Positions 51,236 to 62,000 of a stretch of DNA of 64,000 nt are shown here, one piece after another; positions within the stretch are counted from its first letter, which is position 1, and each line of letters begins with the position of its first letter. A program made the position numbers and the translations under genes. Below the pieces are notes generated by a model, which saw only the letters and a program-made list of their open reading frames with translations, searched no databases and was not told where the DNA came from. This DNA comes from Chloranthus sessilifolius (taxonomy: Eukaryota > Streptophyta > Magnoliopsida > Chloranthales > Chloranthaceae), in contig CM037584.1 of the NCBI GenBank assembly GCA_021018995.1, positions 151,189,317 to 151,253,316 of the forward strand. The letters run 5' to 3'.

Positions 51236-53470
51236 CACCTCCAAACCTAATCTTTGCTAGTCCCTTAGCAAAGCTATATTAAAATAACTACAGAATTTAA
51301 ATGTCACTTTCGTAGGGAGCACGAATACATTTAGCATATGTACCAAGCCTTTTAAACCCCTAGGTGATCCCTAGTGGAGGAGTGCAGTCTCCTGAGGGTT
51401 TTCAGTGAAGACACCCACAAACTTCTCAGTGAGACAGTTAACAAAAATGCATTATTATCAAGTGAGCAGTCAAGAAACAGAGTTAGTTCACCCTTGAATC
51501 ATTAAAAATATAAGAAATTCAAACACATTGGTTGCACAAAAATTTAAATAGTATAAGCCTCTCATGAAAGCACAGCATTTCCAATCACACATGTGTGTGA
51601 ACATTGAGCTCATCACTGGATCAAAAATTAGGTTGTAGATCATACTTAATGCATTCAATATCAGACCAAAAACTCTCCAGGGCATACTCTTATAAAGAAC
51701 TGTTGAGGGTTTCATTTTCTCTCAAGCTCAAGAGCAGTTACATCCCCCAAATGGGTCTGTAAGCATGAGCATAGGCATAGCTCTGAAGTTCTGGTATCAT
51801 TGACAAATCCTCACCATAGATTGGATAACTTTTTATCTCCACATGACAGCTCACTCAACTTTGGATCACAAGGGCTTTAACTGGGCTATAATGTGGCTTA
51901 TGGAGTGGGGTTAAAAAGAATGGAAGGTTGAAAAGGGGTTCAAAATTGAGAAATCAGTAGGTGAAGGAGGTGATTCATGACTTCACCTTCTTTAATTCAG
52001 CTCTTTTCATCTTCTTTGAGGTTTTCAGATTTCAAGTGATCAGTTTCTCTTCTTGATTTTGATTTTTCCAATGAAATTTCCCTCTTAACTCCTCTCTTAC
52101 TACTCTTCATTATTATTTTTGTTTCTTTTTTATGCATTTTTCTTCTTTTTATTTTATTTTTGCTTTTATGAAATGCCACTATTTTCTCAGTTACCATACT
52201 GCCAGAATTTGAGGTACTTCTTCTTTTATTCACCTAATGTTGACCATAGCTAGTCCATCTTCAACTCTTGTTCCTTTACCTTCTGAATTCTTAGAGTGAG
52301 GGTAAGGTTAAATCAGATACATAGGTTCAGGTGTAAGTACTCAGGTGTATTTTGAAGAAATTTAGGATTTAAGGCTCAAAGGGGGTATGGACAAGGGCAG
52401 TTGCTTAAGGTTTGTCTGTTTAGGCTCAAACTGTCCAAAAGAAGGCCTTGATCCTTTCCTAAGTCTCATGAATGCTGTCAGTAGTTTCAACTTGTAGTTG
52501 CCTAACTTCTAGTGAGCACAGTGATTCAGCCAATCCTTAGAGCTAGAAGAAATTGCCTTAGTCACTCCTCAAAGAAATTTTTTTTGTATAGGCCCAGTTC
52601 TCACTGGTTATGGTCTTCCTTTGAATTCTTAAGTATGTCCTTACCTTTTTCTCTCTCTAATGATTCACTAAGTGCTAATACAAGTGAGTTTCCTTGGTGA
52701 TCTCATCATGGAGATGTGAAATTTTAAAAGTTTATGCTGTCTAAAGTCTGGAAAAAATTTTAAATTTCATTATTTTTCTGATTCTCCAGTGAACATGGTT
52801 CCATTTCCATAGTACTCACATGATTCTGCTGCACTTAGGTTAACTATTCCATTGGCAGGATCTGCCTGCCACACCCCCAAACCTATGAGGAGCAGTGTCC
52901 TCACTGGTTCAAAGGTGGTTGTCCAGCAGATTTATTAATGGCAAAATAAAAGGAAATAACATGGAGCAAAACAAACACAAGACAAAGAAAAATATCAATG
53001 AAAAAAGAAGAAAATCTATTATATAAGAGAGAAATGTACAAAATGAAAAACAACAGGAGAAAAAAAAGAAAAAGCAGAAACAGAAAAATCCTAGGTACAA
53101 GCTAATCGGAGCCTTAATCAAAACCAGGCCCAACCCATCTTCTTGGCTTGCTCTCGAAGGAGAGCCTCTTCCTCTTTTTTCTTTCTTTCCCTCTCTTCCT
53201 TGTTTTGGGCATGGTTGGAGCTTTTGGTGCCCTCACCCTCATTCTGGGGGCCTTTGGTGCAGGAGGGGTCACAGGAGATTTGTCTTTGGTTTGCTCAGGT
53301 GATTTGATAGGACTTTTTCCTTTGGGACTCTTCCCTTTGGGGCCCTTCCCTTTTGAGCCTTGCCCTTGCGTCCTGAGGGGGAATAAGGAGATTTTATTGC
53401 TTTTCTGCCTGTGAAGGACAACCGGGCTCTTACCTTTATCTTTCTGGTTCAGTGGTGGTGCCTCCTCAGA
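51236..53470 (-). other. 3' untranslated region of element D
   Basis: The polypurine tract is at 51236-51248 and a second one at 52865-52884. The rest is AT-rich and matches element B. No frame encodes a recognisable protein; the Lys/Phe-rich frames at 52909-53133 and 51997-52233 reflect low-complexity sequence. Confidence 0.65.
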
Positions 53471-54454
53471 CTAGGCAGATTGTTCTTTTCCAATTTTGAT
53501 AGAGGCAGCCGTGTGAGTAGTCCTCTTAGCTGTAACTTTCCTTCTCTGAGGATAAGTTTGCTCAGTAGGGTCAAAAGAAGGAGGAGCAATAGGGTTTTTA
53601 GGACTTGGATGCACAGGTGGGGCAGAGTCAGAATCAGAATCAGAGGGAAAGAGAACAGTGGGGTCCAATCCAAGGGCTGTAGCAGCCTGTATGCGTTCAT
53701 CTTTTGAAAGCAACCAACCATGGGGGTCATCCTGAGCAGACGCTCTGATGGCCTTTGGGGGTGGGGATGGCGATGCAGGCTTTTTTCCTTTTTGGGCAGC
53801 AGTGGCTCTTTTGGAGGGAGAAGGTTTCTTGGGAGCAGCCCTTTTTCTTTTGGGTGCAGGAGATTTAGCAGGGGGAGGCACTGGAGCAGGAGGTGGTGGA
53901 GGTTCTTGAGTAGGAGGTGGAGGATGAGGGGGAAGGGAAGAAGATGGCAGAGGAGGTGGAGGAGGAGGAGATGTAGATGTAGGAGCAGGGGGAGTGGAAG
54001 AAGATGGCCCAGGGTGTGTGGAAGGTGGGGCCTCAGGGGGTGCTGTAGCAAGAGGGGTGGCTTGAATGGGTTGGCCTGTCAGAGATGCAATCCTTTTTTG
54101 TAAAATTTCAATCTATTTTTTAGCATAAAGGAGTTTGGCATCAAAAAGCCCCTTAGTGAGCCTATGGATCTCCTCAGCATTGTTCAGCCACTTTTCAAAC
54201 ATCCGGGCTCTCTTGTGCTCCAGCTCGGCATTGGCTTTCTCCATCTCCGCCTGCAGTTTATAGTAAGTTGCATCAGCCTTTGTCGCAGTGAGGGTCCCTA
54301 AAATATTCTCCCATCCTTTTGAAATATCTCTCAGCTGCTGTCTGTGAGCAAGCTTCAAGTCACTCAACTTCTGCAGCAACGGGTACTCAATGGATTGTCG
54401 AAGTTGGGCCATTCCCCTGAGAACATCCCTCTTGATGTAGGCATTGTCCCTCAT
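53471..54454 (-). pseudogene. Element D second reading frame, C-terminal part
   Basis: On minus, 54454-54113 reads IKRDVLRGMAQLRQSIEYPL, then a helical Glu/Lys/Leu-rich stretch (MEKANAELEHKRARMFEKWL) likely to be a coiled coil. A TAG at 54110-54112 follows. The same frame continues with IEILQKRIASLTG, a long Pro-rich tract, a Lys/Arg/Pro tail (PAPKRKRAAPKKPSPSKR, probable nuclear localisation), and acidic SDSDSDSAPP, ending about 53471. It lies in a different frame from the core upstream. Together with the core it resembles a nuclear structural or DNA-binding protein; no membrane segment argues against an envelope. Confidence 0.65.
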
Positions 54455-54923
54455 GGCATGGAGGAGGGTGAAGTAAGGAGGGGTGTAGTAGGAATGTCGT
54501 GATAAGATTGGTAGAAATGGAGTGGAAGAAGTAGAAGGTGATTGGTCCTGTGGGGGTAAAGTGGAAGCTGTAGTGATGAAGTCTAGTTAAGGGGGAGGGG
54601 TAGAAGGTTCTGGGTCCGAGTGGTGGTGAATTGAGGAGGGGTAGGATAAGAGGTGGGATGGAAGGCATGGGTGGAAAAGTAAATGAAGGGGGTCACAAGG
54701 TGGGTGGTTCTGGTAAGGGTAAAATGGAATGGTGAAGGGTCCGAATGGTAAGGGTGGGGTTAAAATGTGTGGGGTTAATGGGAAAGGTGGATGGGAAGGG
54801 AATGGGGTGCATTTGGGTTGAGTGGTTGGTAAATTGTGGTGGCGGTAAAATGAGTGGGGGAGGATAGGTGGGGTGGGGAGGGAGTGGTGGGGTATGGTGT
54901 GGAGGATGAGGGTTGTAATTAAG
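54455..54923 (-). pseudogene. Pro/His-rich frameshifted junction of the second reading frame
   Basis: A low-complexity Pro/His/Leu tract is open in several frames (for example 54587-54949), with no fixed frame joining the core to the coiled-coil part. At least one indel lies here. Confidence 0.45.
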
Positions 54924-56573
54924 TCAATGGGGGGAAAATCTGGTTGCACTGTGGAGTCGAGAGGTGGAAGGGACTGGATTTGTGGAGTAGGAGGTGTTTG
55001 TGCGAGAGATGGGTGGTTTTGTCAATGTTTGAAGGGTGGATTTGATGGTGGTGATGTCGAGCATTTGGTCTTGGGTGTGTGTTGTGGTTAATAGTTGGGT
55101 TTGAATGTCATGTATTAAGGAAAGGATATGGGTAAGTGTGTCTAAGTGGGGTTGGGGTGGAGTATGAGAAGAAGAGGGAACTGGTTGGAAAGGGGAAGTA
55201 GGGGCATGATGGAAGGTTGTAGGAGGAGGAGATGGAGGTTCTGGTGAGTGATGTGGGAAAGGAAGTGGGGAATCTGGGAGAGGGATATCATGGGTTGGCA
55301 TGGTGTCAAGCAAGGTAGCCATGAAGGCCTGATATCTAGAAGTAGTGGCGAGGTTAAAGTCAAGATGCAGGAGTGGAGGTGAAGTAGGGATGGTGGGATG
55401 GTGGTGGGTCAATGTGTGGGGTTTTGGGAATGATAGGGGTGGTTGGTGTAGGTAAGGATATGGGGTGGTGAGAGGTTTTCTTTTTAATATAGCTGTGGTT
55501 CGGGGGCCTGATGATGGGGGAATTGGGGGTGTGTACTGAGGTAATGTAGGTGAAGGTAAAGGATTGTCATGGGGGTCAACACTTTCCTCCCATGAACAAA
55601 TCACAGGGAAATCTGGAGTAGGTATGGAAAAGGGAGATAAAAGAGGAAAAGGGAAAGATAGAATAGGCAAAGAAACTGATGGATGGGTAGGGGTGGTGGA
55701 TGGAGGTGTTGCTGCAGAGTCAGTAGTGACAGTAGCTTGCACCACCTTCTTGGGAGCAGGAGCTTTAGCCACCTTTTTGGGAGCAGGGGTGGCCTTTGCA
55801 ACAGCAGTCCCCTCTCCTTTCTCAGAAGTAATCTGAGCCTTCTTTTTCTTATTGGGATCCATCAGACTCCTGCTGATCCCCCATTGTCTCTTTGCGAAAG
55901 TAGTAGGGGGGAGGTCAATAGTTAACTCCCCCACTGGTATCTTGTATCCTCCCCTTAAGAGTAGTCTTGTGATTAGCTTTGCATAGGGGAGAGTGTGGAG
56001 CTTCTTTTTGTGCCCTAGCTTCACCATAATATCCTTCATGGCCTCAAACATCAACCTGGCAGCATAGAAACTGTGGCCTAGAGAAAAGGAATAAACAGCA
56101 TCAGGAATTGGGGTCCACCTCTCCTGCTGATGGCCGATATAATAAATGTTCTTTCGTAGAACTTGATCAATGAACAAAAGTTTAGGGTCCAGGTCTCTTC
56201 TCTTGATGGAATCCCCGATGGCCTTCAATCCTCTGGTAAGAGCCTGTGCAATTGGATCAATGGGGGCACACACAAGGGGGCCATATCCACAATTGGGGTC
56301 AAAGATAGCAGGGATGCCCATCACTTCAGCAATCAGCTCAGGACTCAGTAACATTTCAAAATTGTCAACTAACACAAGGATGCCTGGCTGCCCACGATGG
56401 TCTGGTCTAGCCCTAATGTGCTGGTAAAAGAGTTGCACTAGTCTAGGGTAGGCTAGTGCAGGGATAGCTTGCAGTAGGGGGGTCAAACCAGCTTTGCGCA
56501 GGAACTCAATGGCAGGGGCTGACAGAGGTTCCGTCTCAAAGAAAGATAGGTCAAAAACAGCTTCAGGCTCCAA
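54924..56573 (-). CDS. Element D second reading frame, intact core (549 aa, PF20167-like)
   Basis: The longest intact frame in the window. Residues about 40-230 resemble the putative plant transposon protein domain (PF20167-like): PRLVQLFYQHIRAR, ILVLVDNFEMLLSPELIAEV, a conserved LDPKLLFIDQVLRKNIYYIG and HTLPYAKLITRLLLRGGYKI. A Lys cluster (PNKKKKAQ, about 245) and two KKVAKAPAPKK-like basic segments follow; then comes a Pro/Ser/Thr/His-rich half to the end. The first Met is internal: a one-base change near 56600 separates it from the basic N-terminus (MAPKSAPVKRARDKAP at 56737). Function is unknown. In Athila elements the extra frame after pol is often called env-like, but I see no signal peptide or membrane helix. 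Element B carries a diverged copy. Confidence 0.7.
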   Translation of the reverse strand: MEPEAVFDLSFFETEPLSAPAIEFLRKAGLTPLLQAIPALAYPRLVQLFYQHIRARPDHRGQPGILVLVDNFEMLLSPELIAEVMGIPAIFDPNCGYGPLVCAPIDPIAQALTRGLKAIGDSIKRRDLDPKLLFIDQVLRKNIYYIGHQQERWTPIPDAVYSFSLGHSFYAARLMFEAMKDIMVKLGHKKKLHTLPYAKLITRLLLRGGYKIPVGELTIDLPPTTFAKRQWGISRSLMDPNKKKKAQITSEKGEGTAVAKATPAPKKVAKAPAPKKVVQATVTTDSAATPPSTTPTHPSVSLPILSFPFPLLSPFSIPTPDFPVICSWEESVDPHDNPLPSPTLPQYTPPIPPSSGPRTTAILKRKPLTTPYPYLHQPPLSFPKPHTLTHHHPTIPTSPPLLHLDFNLATTSRYQAFMATLLDTMPTHDIPLPDSPLPFPHHSPEPPSPPPTTFHHAPTSPFQPVPSSSHTPPQPHLDTLTHILSLIHDIQTQLLTTTHTQDQMLDITTIKSTLQTLTKPPISRTNTSYSTNPVPSTSRLHSATRFSPH

Positions 56574-56584
56574 GGGAAGGAGAG

Positions 56585-56737
56585 TCAGGAGCTCAGAGGG
56601 TGTAAAGTAACAGGTGTTAGTTCGGCCCCTTTCTGAACCACTTCTTTCCCTTTTTGCGGTGCCGTTGAGGACTTGGCCTTCTTGGGAGTGGGCTCCATGG
56701 GGGCCTTATCCCTTGCTCTTTTCACAGGTGCGCTCTT
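56585..56737 (-). pseudogene. Basic N-terminus of the element D second frame
   Basis: Starts MAPKSAPVKRARDKAP at 56737 and continues with PTPKKAKSS and KGKEVVQKGAELTP, a likely nuclear localisation region. The matching part of element B (KKRARAINASLKKAKKQK, about 63700) is also basic. The frame is lost near 56600, 10-15 codons before the conserved core. Confidence 0.6.
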
Positions 56738-56878
56738 AGGGGCCATGGAACTTCTCCTCTGTGAATGTGTAGTTTGAAAAATGAAAAGCAAAGGTTGAGA
56801 GCTGAGTCTTACCCTAAAACTTAGGGTTCTATTCAATCGAATACACGAAAAATCGCGAGAGCTCCAATCAGAGGGCAA

Positions 56879-57739
56879 CTGGTGGAGGAGGTTTTAGGAG
56901 CAAATCCCCAGAATTTGAAGGTGAATGATGGACTGTAGAAAGGATGCTGGAGGAGAGAGATTAATGGGAGTCAGAGCTAGGGTTTCGCTGGCTGGAGAAG
57001 AAAGAGAAAACAGAAAGGAAAGCAGCGCGGGGTTGGATTATATAAATCGCGAGGCTCGGCGCGCTTTGAAAATGTCAGCTCGCTGGATAGAAATGAGTGG
57101 CTCGCAAGATTGGACTTTCATTTGGATTGCGCGAGAGAGTCTACACAATTGTATTGAATCTCGCGACAGCTTAGCAGGCTAACATCTTATGAACTGCGCG
57201 AGAAGAAACCACGCCTATTTTTCAGAACCTCATGACAGTAGCAGTGACAAGGATCACACACCCATTAGTCTATCATTTTCCTTTGTTTTGTGGGTGGATT
57301 CTCTCACATTCTCTGTTCCAGAGACACCCACAGTCATTCTAAAAAGGGATTCCCTCATGCGTTCCCCACATTTAAGCATGCAATTACTCAAAAGCATTTA
57401 ACCAAAATATCATATTCAAACAGCATTCTCATTATCAAAACAGTGCAATCATCATTCATTTACTCAAAATCATCAATTCAAAGGGAATGAGAACCAAAGC
57501 AGGCAGAATAATTCTCAGGTCATATACATTCAGACTCCGACGAGATCACTAGAAATTCCTATAAACAAAAAAAAAAAAAAAAAAAAAAAACGAACCATAC
57601 TAAAATACATAACATACACAATGGCACAATTCTGTGAATCAAGTCAATGAAAGATCCCCTTGCCCCTCAAGGTTTGAGGATCCTTCACCAATCAAAAATT
57701 GGCCCTTGGGATTAACCACTGGTTGACAACCTCCCCTCC
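56879..57739 (-). other. Spacer between gag and the second frame of element D
   Basis: Contains, on minus, a CpG-motif cluster and TATA box (57038-57230), then AAACCCTAGC at about 56976-56985 and a purine-poor leader to the ATG at 56737. Upstream, 57240-57739 is unassigned AT-rich sequence with a run of 24 A (plus) at about 57569-57592. In an autonomous Athila element, pol would occupy this place. Confidence 0.55.
57038..57230 (-). promoter_or_regulatory. Internal U3-like promoter candidate
   Basis: On minus, TATATAA lies at 57038-57044. Upstream of it (57045-57230) are about six CpG motifs of the GCGCGAG / CTCGCGA type plus CTCGCTGGAT, the motifs that fill the U3 of LTRs A, B and D. A telo-box-like AAACCCTA lies about 60 bp downstream. 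Confidence 0.45.
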
Positions 57740-59161
57740 TCACTTTTAGCTAAGGCATTCGCTAGTTGGCCAATCTGCTCTTCCATCTTCTTTATGCTCT
57801 GACCATGAGAATTCACAGTCTGAGCCATGGACCCCAGGTTTTACAGTGAGGCTTGACCTGGTCCTCAAAAGAAGTATTTTTGGGTTGAGATGGGGGTAAG
57901 ACCAATTGATTTTGTTGCTGATGGGGCTGCTGCTGCTGTTGAAAATTAGACCTAGGGGCATATCCCTGATTGAACTGCTGCTGAGGCCTTTGGGGTAAAG
58001 CCAATATTTGCTGGGGCTGCATATAATTGTCTTGCCTCCACCTCAGATTTGGGTGGTCTCTCCATTGGTAACCAGCATTTTGGTGTTGGTATCTATATGC
58101 TGTCTGTTGTAGCCGCCAGATTATTGCTGGCCAAAAGATTGTGCAGCAGCAGCATGTTCCAATACCAATTCAGGATATTGCCCTGTAAATGGACATTCCT
58201 CTACTGTGTGCTGACATGCCTCCACCATTTGAGCAGCCCTTCTGGGTTGCATCACAGTCAGAAATTTGTCAAACTTCAAAGAGAGGTTTGCCATCTGCAG
58301 CTACAGGTCATTGTTCCCAAACACCTCATAAACTTTTCCTCTTGACGATGCGGCAGGCTCCACTTTTGACACAGACTCCTGACTAGTTCTTGCCAGGGAT
58401 AGCTTTTGAAAAGCATTTTCACTGATTACTTCAAACAATTCCCATGCCTCATTAGCAGTCTTGTGCATGTAGGCTCCACCACAAGAGGTATCAAGCATAT
58501 CTCTATTTTTTTCATCAATCCCATTGTAGAAGCTTTGTACAAGCTGCCAGTCTGGGATCTTGTGGTGGGGGCATTGTTTGAACATTTTCTTAAACCTATC
58601 CCAGGCTTGATTAAAATCCTCAGTTGGGGATTGGGCGAAAGCAAGAATTTCTTTCCTCAACTGGCTCGTTTTGGTCTCAGGGAAGAACTTTGTCAGGAAC
58701 TTGGTCTGTAGGTCTTTCCAAGATGCAATGCTATTGTTGGGAAGAGTGGCCAACCAGGTACTAGCCCTATCCTTCAAAGAGAAGGGAAAGAGCTTGAGCC
58801 TAGTAGCCTCAGGTCCCAAACCAGCGATATTGAATGTGGTGCACAAGGCCAAAAATTGGTCAATATGCTTGTAAGGGTCCTCCTTGCTAAGCCCATGGAA
58901 AGAGGGCAGCATCTAGATGATGGAAGTTTTAATTTCATAATTCCCCTAAACATCAGGAAATTGAATGCTAAATGGAGAGTTATAGTCATCCGGAGCATTC
59001 AACTCCTTGAGAGTTCTGGGTTGTTCTTCACCCATGAGTACTGTCTCAGATTCAATTGGGGGATCTACTATGGTGTGCCTGTTCCTTCTAAGTCTTCTAC
59101 CCCTTTCTAGCTCTGGGTTGAAAGGCTCTAAAGTAGGACTAAGAGATCTCCTACCTAGCAT
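57740..59161 (-). pseudogene. Athila-type gag of element D, broken
   Basis: The start at 59161 (MLGRRSLSP) is shared with element A. The core is well preserved at 58912-58301: FHGLSKEDPYKHIDQF, LKLFPFSLKDRASTWL, SFYNGIDEKNRDM. Two TAG stops interrupt it before the core (after PDV and after TSII; A has Gln codons at both), and a third lies after GNNDL. The zinc knuckle has lost seven codons: A has CLICQSPQHIVEEC where D has only CQHTVEEC, so the CX2C half is gone. A Gln-rich tail (RPQQQFNQGYAPRSNFQQQQ) is open in another frame at 57813-58022, and IGQLANALAKSEEG near 57760 marks the normal end region of Athila Gag. Confidence 0.85.
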
Positions 59162-59493
59162 ACAAACACACCACCAGCAGGGACAACTCCTTGCAGGCAC
59201 ATTGTACTTGACTCAAAGAATTTATCTAACAAATTCACAGCTATTTTACGAAAACATAAATTTACAACTATCCTTAATACTGCTATAGATATTGTAAGAG
59301 AAATAGACAGAGTTTTAAAGGTTTAGAGAATTTGCAAACAGAGGTAGCTAATCTCCAAATGCAGTCCACTGTTCTTCTCTGTTGCTGTCTAGATCTGCAA
59401 GAAAGATTTAAAATTACATCAGCAGTATCAATTATTCAAAGCTACAAAGAACACTAAAAATACAAAAACTAAGGGTCTACTAATAGATCATCT

Positions 59494-59511
59494 TTCCCTG
59501 GCAGTGATGCC
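59494..59511 (-). other. Decayed primer-binding site of element D
   Basis: On minus it reads TGGCATCACTGCCAGGGA, differing from the sites of A and C by four transitions, three at CpG and one in a CCG context. It probably no longer pairs well with tRNA-Asp. Confidence 0.75.
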
Positions 59512-59518
59512 AAAAACT

Positions 59519-62000
59519 TGTTGCGATCTCCAGATGTGCTTACTTTATTTGTTGGTGGTAAAAGCAATTTAAAATCAAAGTAAAATAGGGGATGGAATCA
59601 GCACAACTGAGAAATCTTAGACCTGCAAGATACAGGGTCCATTTGTAGCAAGTTTTGATTAGTAAGAGTTTGTCCCACAAGGAAAGGTGATCTACAGCTC
59701 CAAGAGAGCCATCTCTAGTAGTCCCTCCAGATCTGACTACAGATCTGGCAGTCCTAAAAGGAGGGGAGTTTAGGGTCACTTATTCTAAGTATCCTAAGGT
59801 AGCCTACTAACTACAGAAAAGGGTTGAGAAGATGGATGGAGTGAGGGAAAATAAATATAAAAGGGTGAGAAGTATGCTGTTGCGTTCAGATCTGTTGGAA
59901 TTTATGACTCAGATCCAGATCTGCTGGTATAGAAATCCTGTCCAATGGCTACATTATCACCAAAGAGGAGAAAGAATTCAGCTCATCCCTGTGCCATGAT
60001 CCAATCCCTTAAGGTTATAACCTGTCCACTTAAATGGTCCCAGACTATCCCATAAGGGAACCACACTCCAGAGATGGGTCAAAATAAGTTAATCATTGTA
60101 GGCACTACTTCATCCAGGCTACAAGCTCAGGAATCCATAGGGAACCTCAACCTCTAAAGCTCTATGTGTGGGGCTAAGGCTGTATAGGACCATGATAGCC
60201 CAGACACATAGAACCAGTAAGAGATTGAGTACCACCTTAGATCTAGCTGTCCATTGCTTGAGTGGGCCTACAATGGTCCAGTCACAAGCCTACAATCTCC
60301 ATACCCAGATCAGATCTGCCATCTGATGGCGGGTCTATACTAATATGGGGGAGTCTGCCTCTGTACAATCTCCTACCAGGCTACAAGCTCAGGCTTGGAG
60401 AAGAAGGATCCATTTTGGATCGGCGGATTGGATTCAACCTAAGGCTATAACCTGTCCACTTAAATGGTCACAGACTATCCCAGAGGCTATCCTCCTCACA
60501 GAGCCCAAAACAAAACAAGAATATTGCTGCCACCACCATGGTCACAAGGCTACCAGCTCAGGCTTCCATGGGGATTTCAGATCTAGTGGGTCCTATGGTG
60601 GGGCTAAGGCTGTATAGGACCATGATAGCCTAGACACACAGGTCACTTGGATCTGAATGGGACCTTAGAATCAGTCCTCCATTGGTTTGAATCACAGCCA
60701 AAGAAATGGCGGATCACAAGGCAGCAGCCTTGCACAGAGCAACTCATAAACACATAAATCCCATAAAAGTACAATACCCAATCACAAATTCCATTAATCT
60801 AATCTTAATAAGCATATAAAGGCATGGCCAGCAAGTGTTGGGCCATGGAGAGAAGAAGAAGAAAAAGGAAAACTACTTACGGCTACAGAAAAACAAGACT
60901 ACAATGCTAAAAATAAAACATAGCAAAAACTGAACTCTTCCGGCCTCTTCAAACCTAAACCAGGCTTAGGTTTATATAGCAGTGGGTGTGGCGGCGCATT
61001 AGGGTTAGGAAACCCTAATTTTAGCAATGCCACATGGCCTATTAATGATCCTTGGATGCCTCGGGGCGCGTGCACAGAGATTTGAGCATGGGAGTGCGTG
61101 CCCTAATCCTTGGAAATTCCTAGAAAGTCCTCTGTAGAATGATGGAAGTTAGAGTTCAGAGGTTCGCCGGGTTACAGTCGATTCCCAGACTTGTCGCGTG
61201 GTAGCTCTATTCTTCGCGTGGTTGAGTTTAATATTAAAACTTCAGACGTCGCGGGGTTGCAGCTTCTTAATGCTTTGAGCAGTCGTGAGGTAGGTAGTTA
61301 AGCTCTCGCTGGATTGGGCTTCGCGCGATTGGATTGCTACTTGTGAATAGCGTGAGAACTGCGCAAGCATTCCATTTCACAATAGATTTTCGCGAGGCTA
61401 ACTTCTGACTTCGTGAAGCTACTTTCTTCCTGAACCGCGCGACAGCTTCTTTTCTTGATAGATCTTCGTGAGGATCCTCACGATAGCTTTGAGGCTTCTC
61501 TGAACTACGCGACAGGTTCTCTTGACATTTGCATCCAGCCTCTTCGCGTGACAGTGAAGAATCTCTGGCTCTCTCTCTCCTCGGTGATTCTCGAGTGAAC
61601 TACGCGAGGTTGATTTTAGGTCTTCTTGAACTGCCCGACCATTTACTCCTGAACTTTGCGAGAGCTGTGTGAGGTTGTGCTTCTGAAGCTCTTCTGTTAC
61701 TCAACTACGCGAGCACTTGTTGTGAAGTCTTGGGAAGCTCGTGAGGACTGCGTGAAGCATAGTTTTCTAAATCCTTTGAAGCTTTGTCAGCTGCGCGAGG
61801 CTTGCTTCAGGTCTGGATTCATGGCTCATTCTTCTGAGGGACTTCTGGTGCCAATACAGGCTCCTTAACATGATTTTTGGCCTTATTGCACTGCTGTTTA
61901 TTATCTACAGAAAACACTTAACAAAACTTTATTAGATGGCTAAGGGTCTAATCAAAGGCTAAGTTAAGGGGTGAAAAGTAGTACTTTTCAGGTCTTAACA
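59519..62000 (-). repeat. 5' LTR of element D (2.48 kb)
   Basis: Full-length LTR with TGTTGCG and TTAACA ends. The U3 motif array lies at about 61140-61810, the TATA box at 60971-60978 (minus TATATAAA), two leader blocks with CTGTCCACTTAAATGG near 60020 and 60452, and the palindromic leader element at 59727-59748. Confidence 0.85.

Larger units (their letters stand above)
49257..62000 (-). mobile_element. Element D: complete pol-less Athila-like element inside element B
   Basis: GTAAG is duplicated at 49252-49256 and 62001-62005. The 5' LTR is 59519-62000 and the 3' LTR 49257-51235. Between them on minus lie a decayed primer site, gag, a non-coding spacer with a promoter-like segment, and a large second frame with a 549-codon intact core. 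No RT, RNase H, integrase or protease motif is present in the 8.3-kb internal region. It is therefore non-autonomous. In about 300 bp of aligned LTR I count seven substitutions and one 4-base gap, so it is fairly old. Confidence 0.9.

Noticed and set aside
53449-54051. 200-codon Leu/Pro/His-rich frame
   Set aside because: It is a shadow, in another frame, of the Pro/Lys-rich tail of the element D second reading frame.
54924-56573. Second frame of element D as a retroviral-type envelope
   Set aside because: No signal peptide, membrane helix or cleavage site is visible; basic, Pro-rich and coiled-coil regions suggest a nuclear protein.
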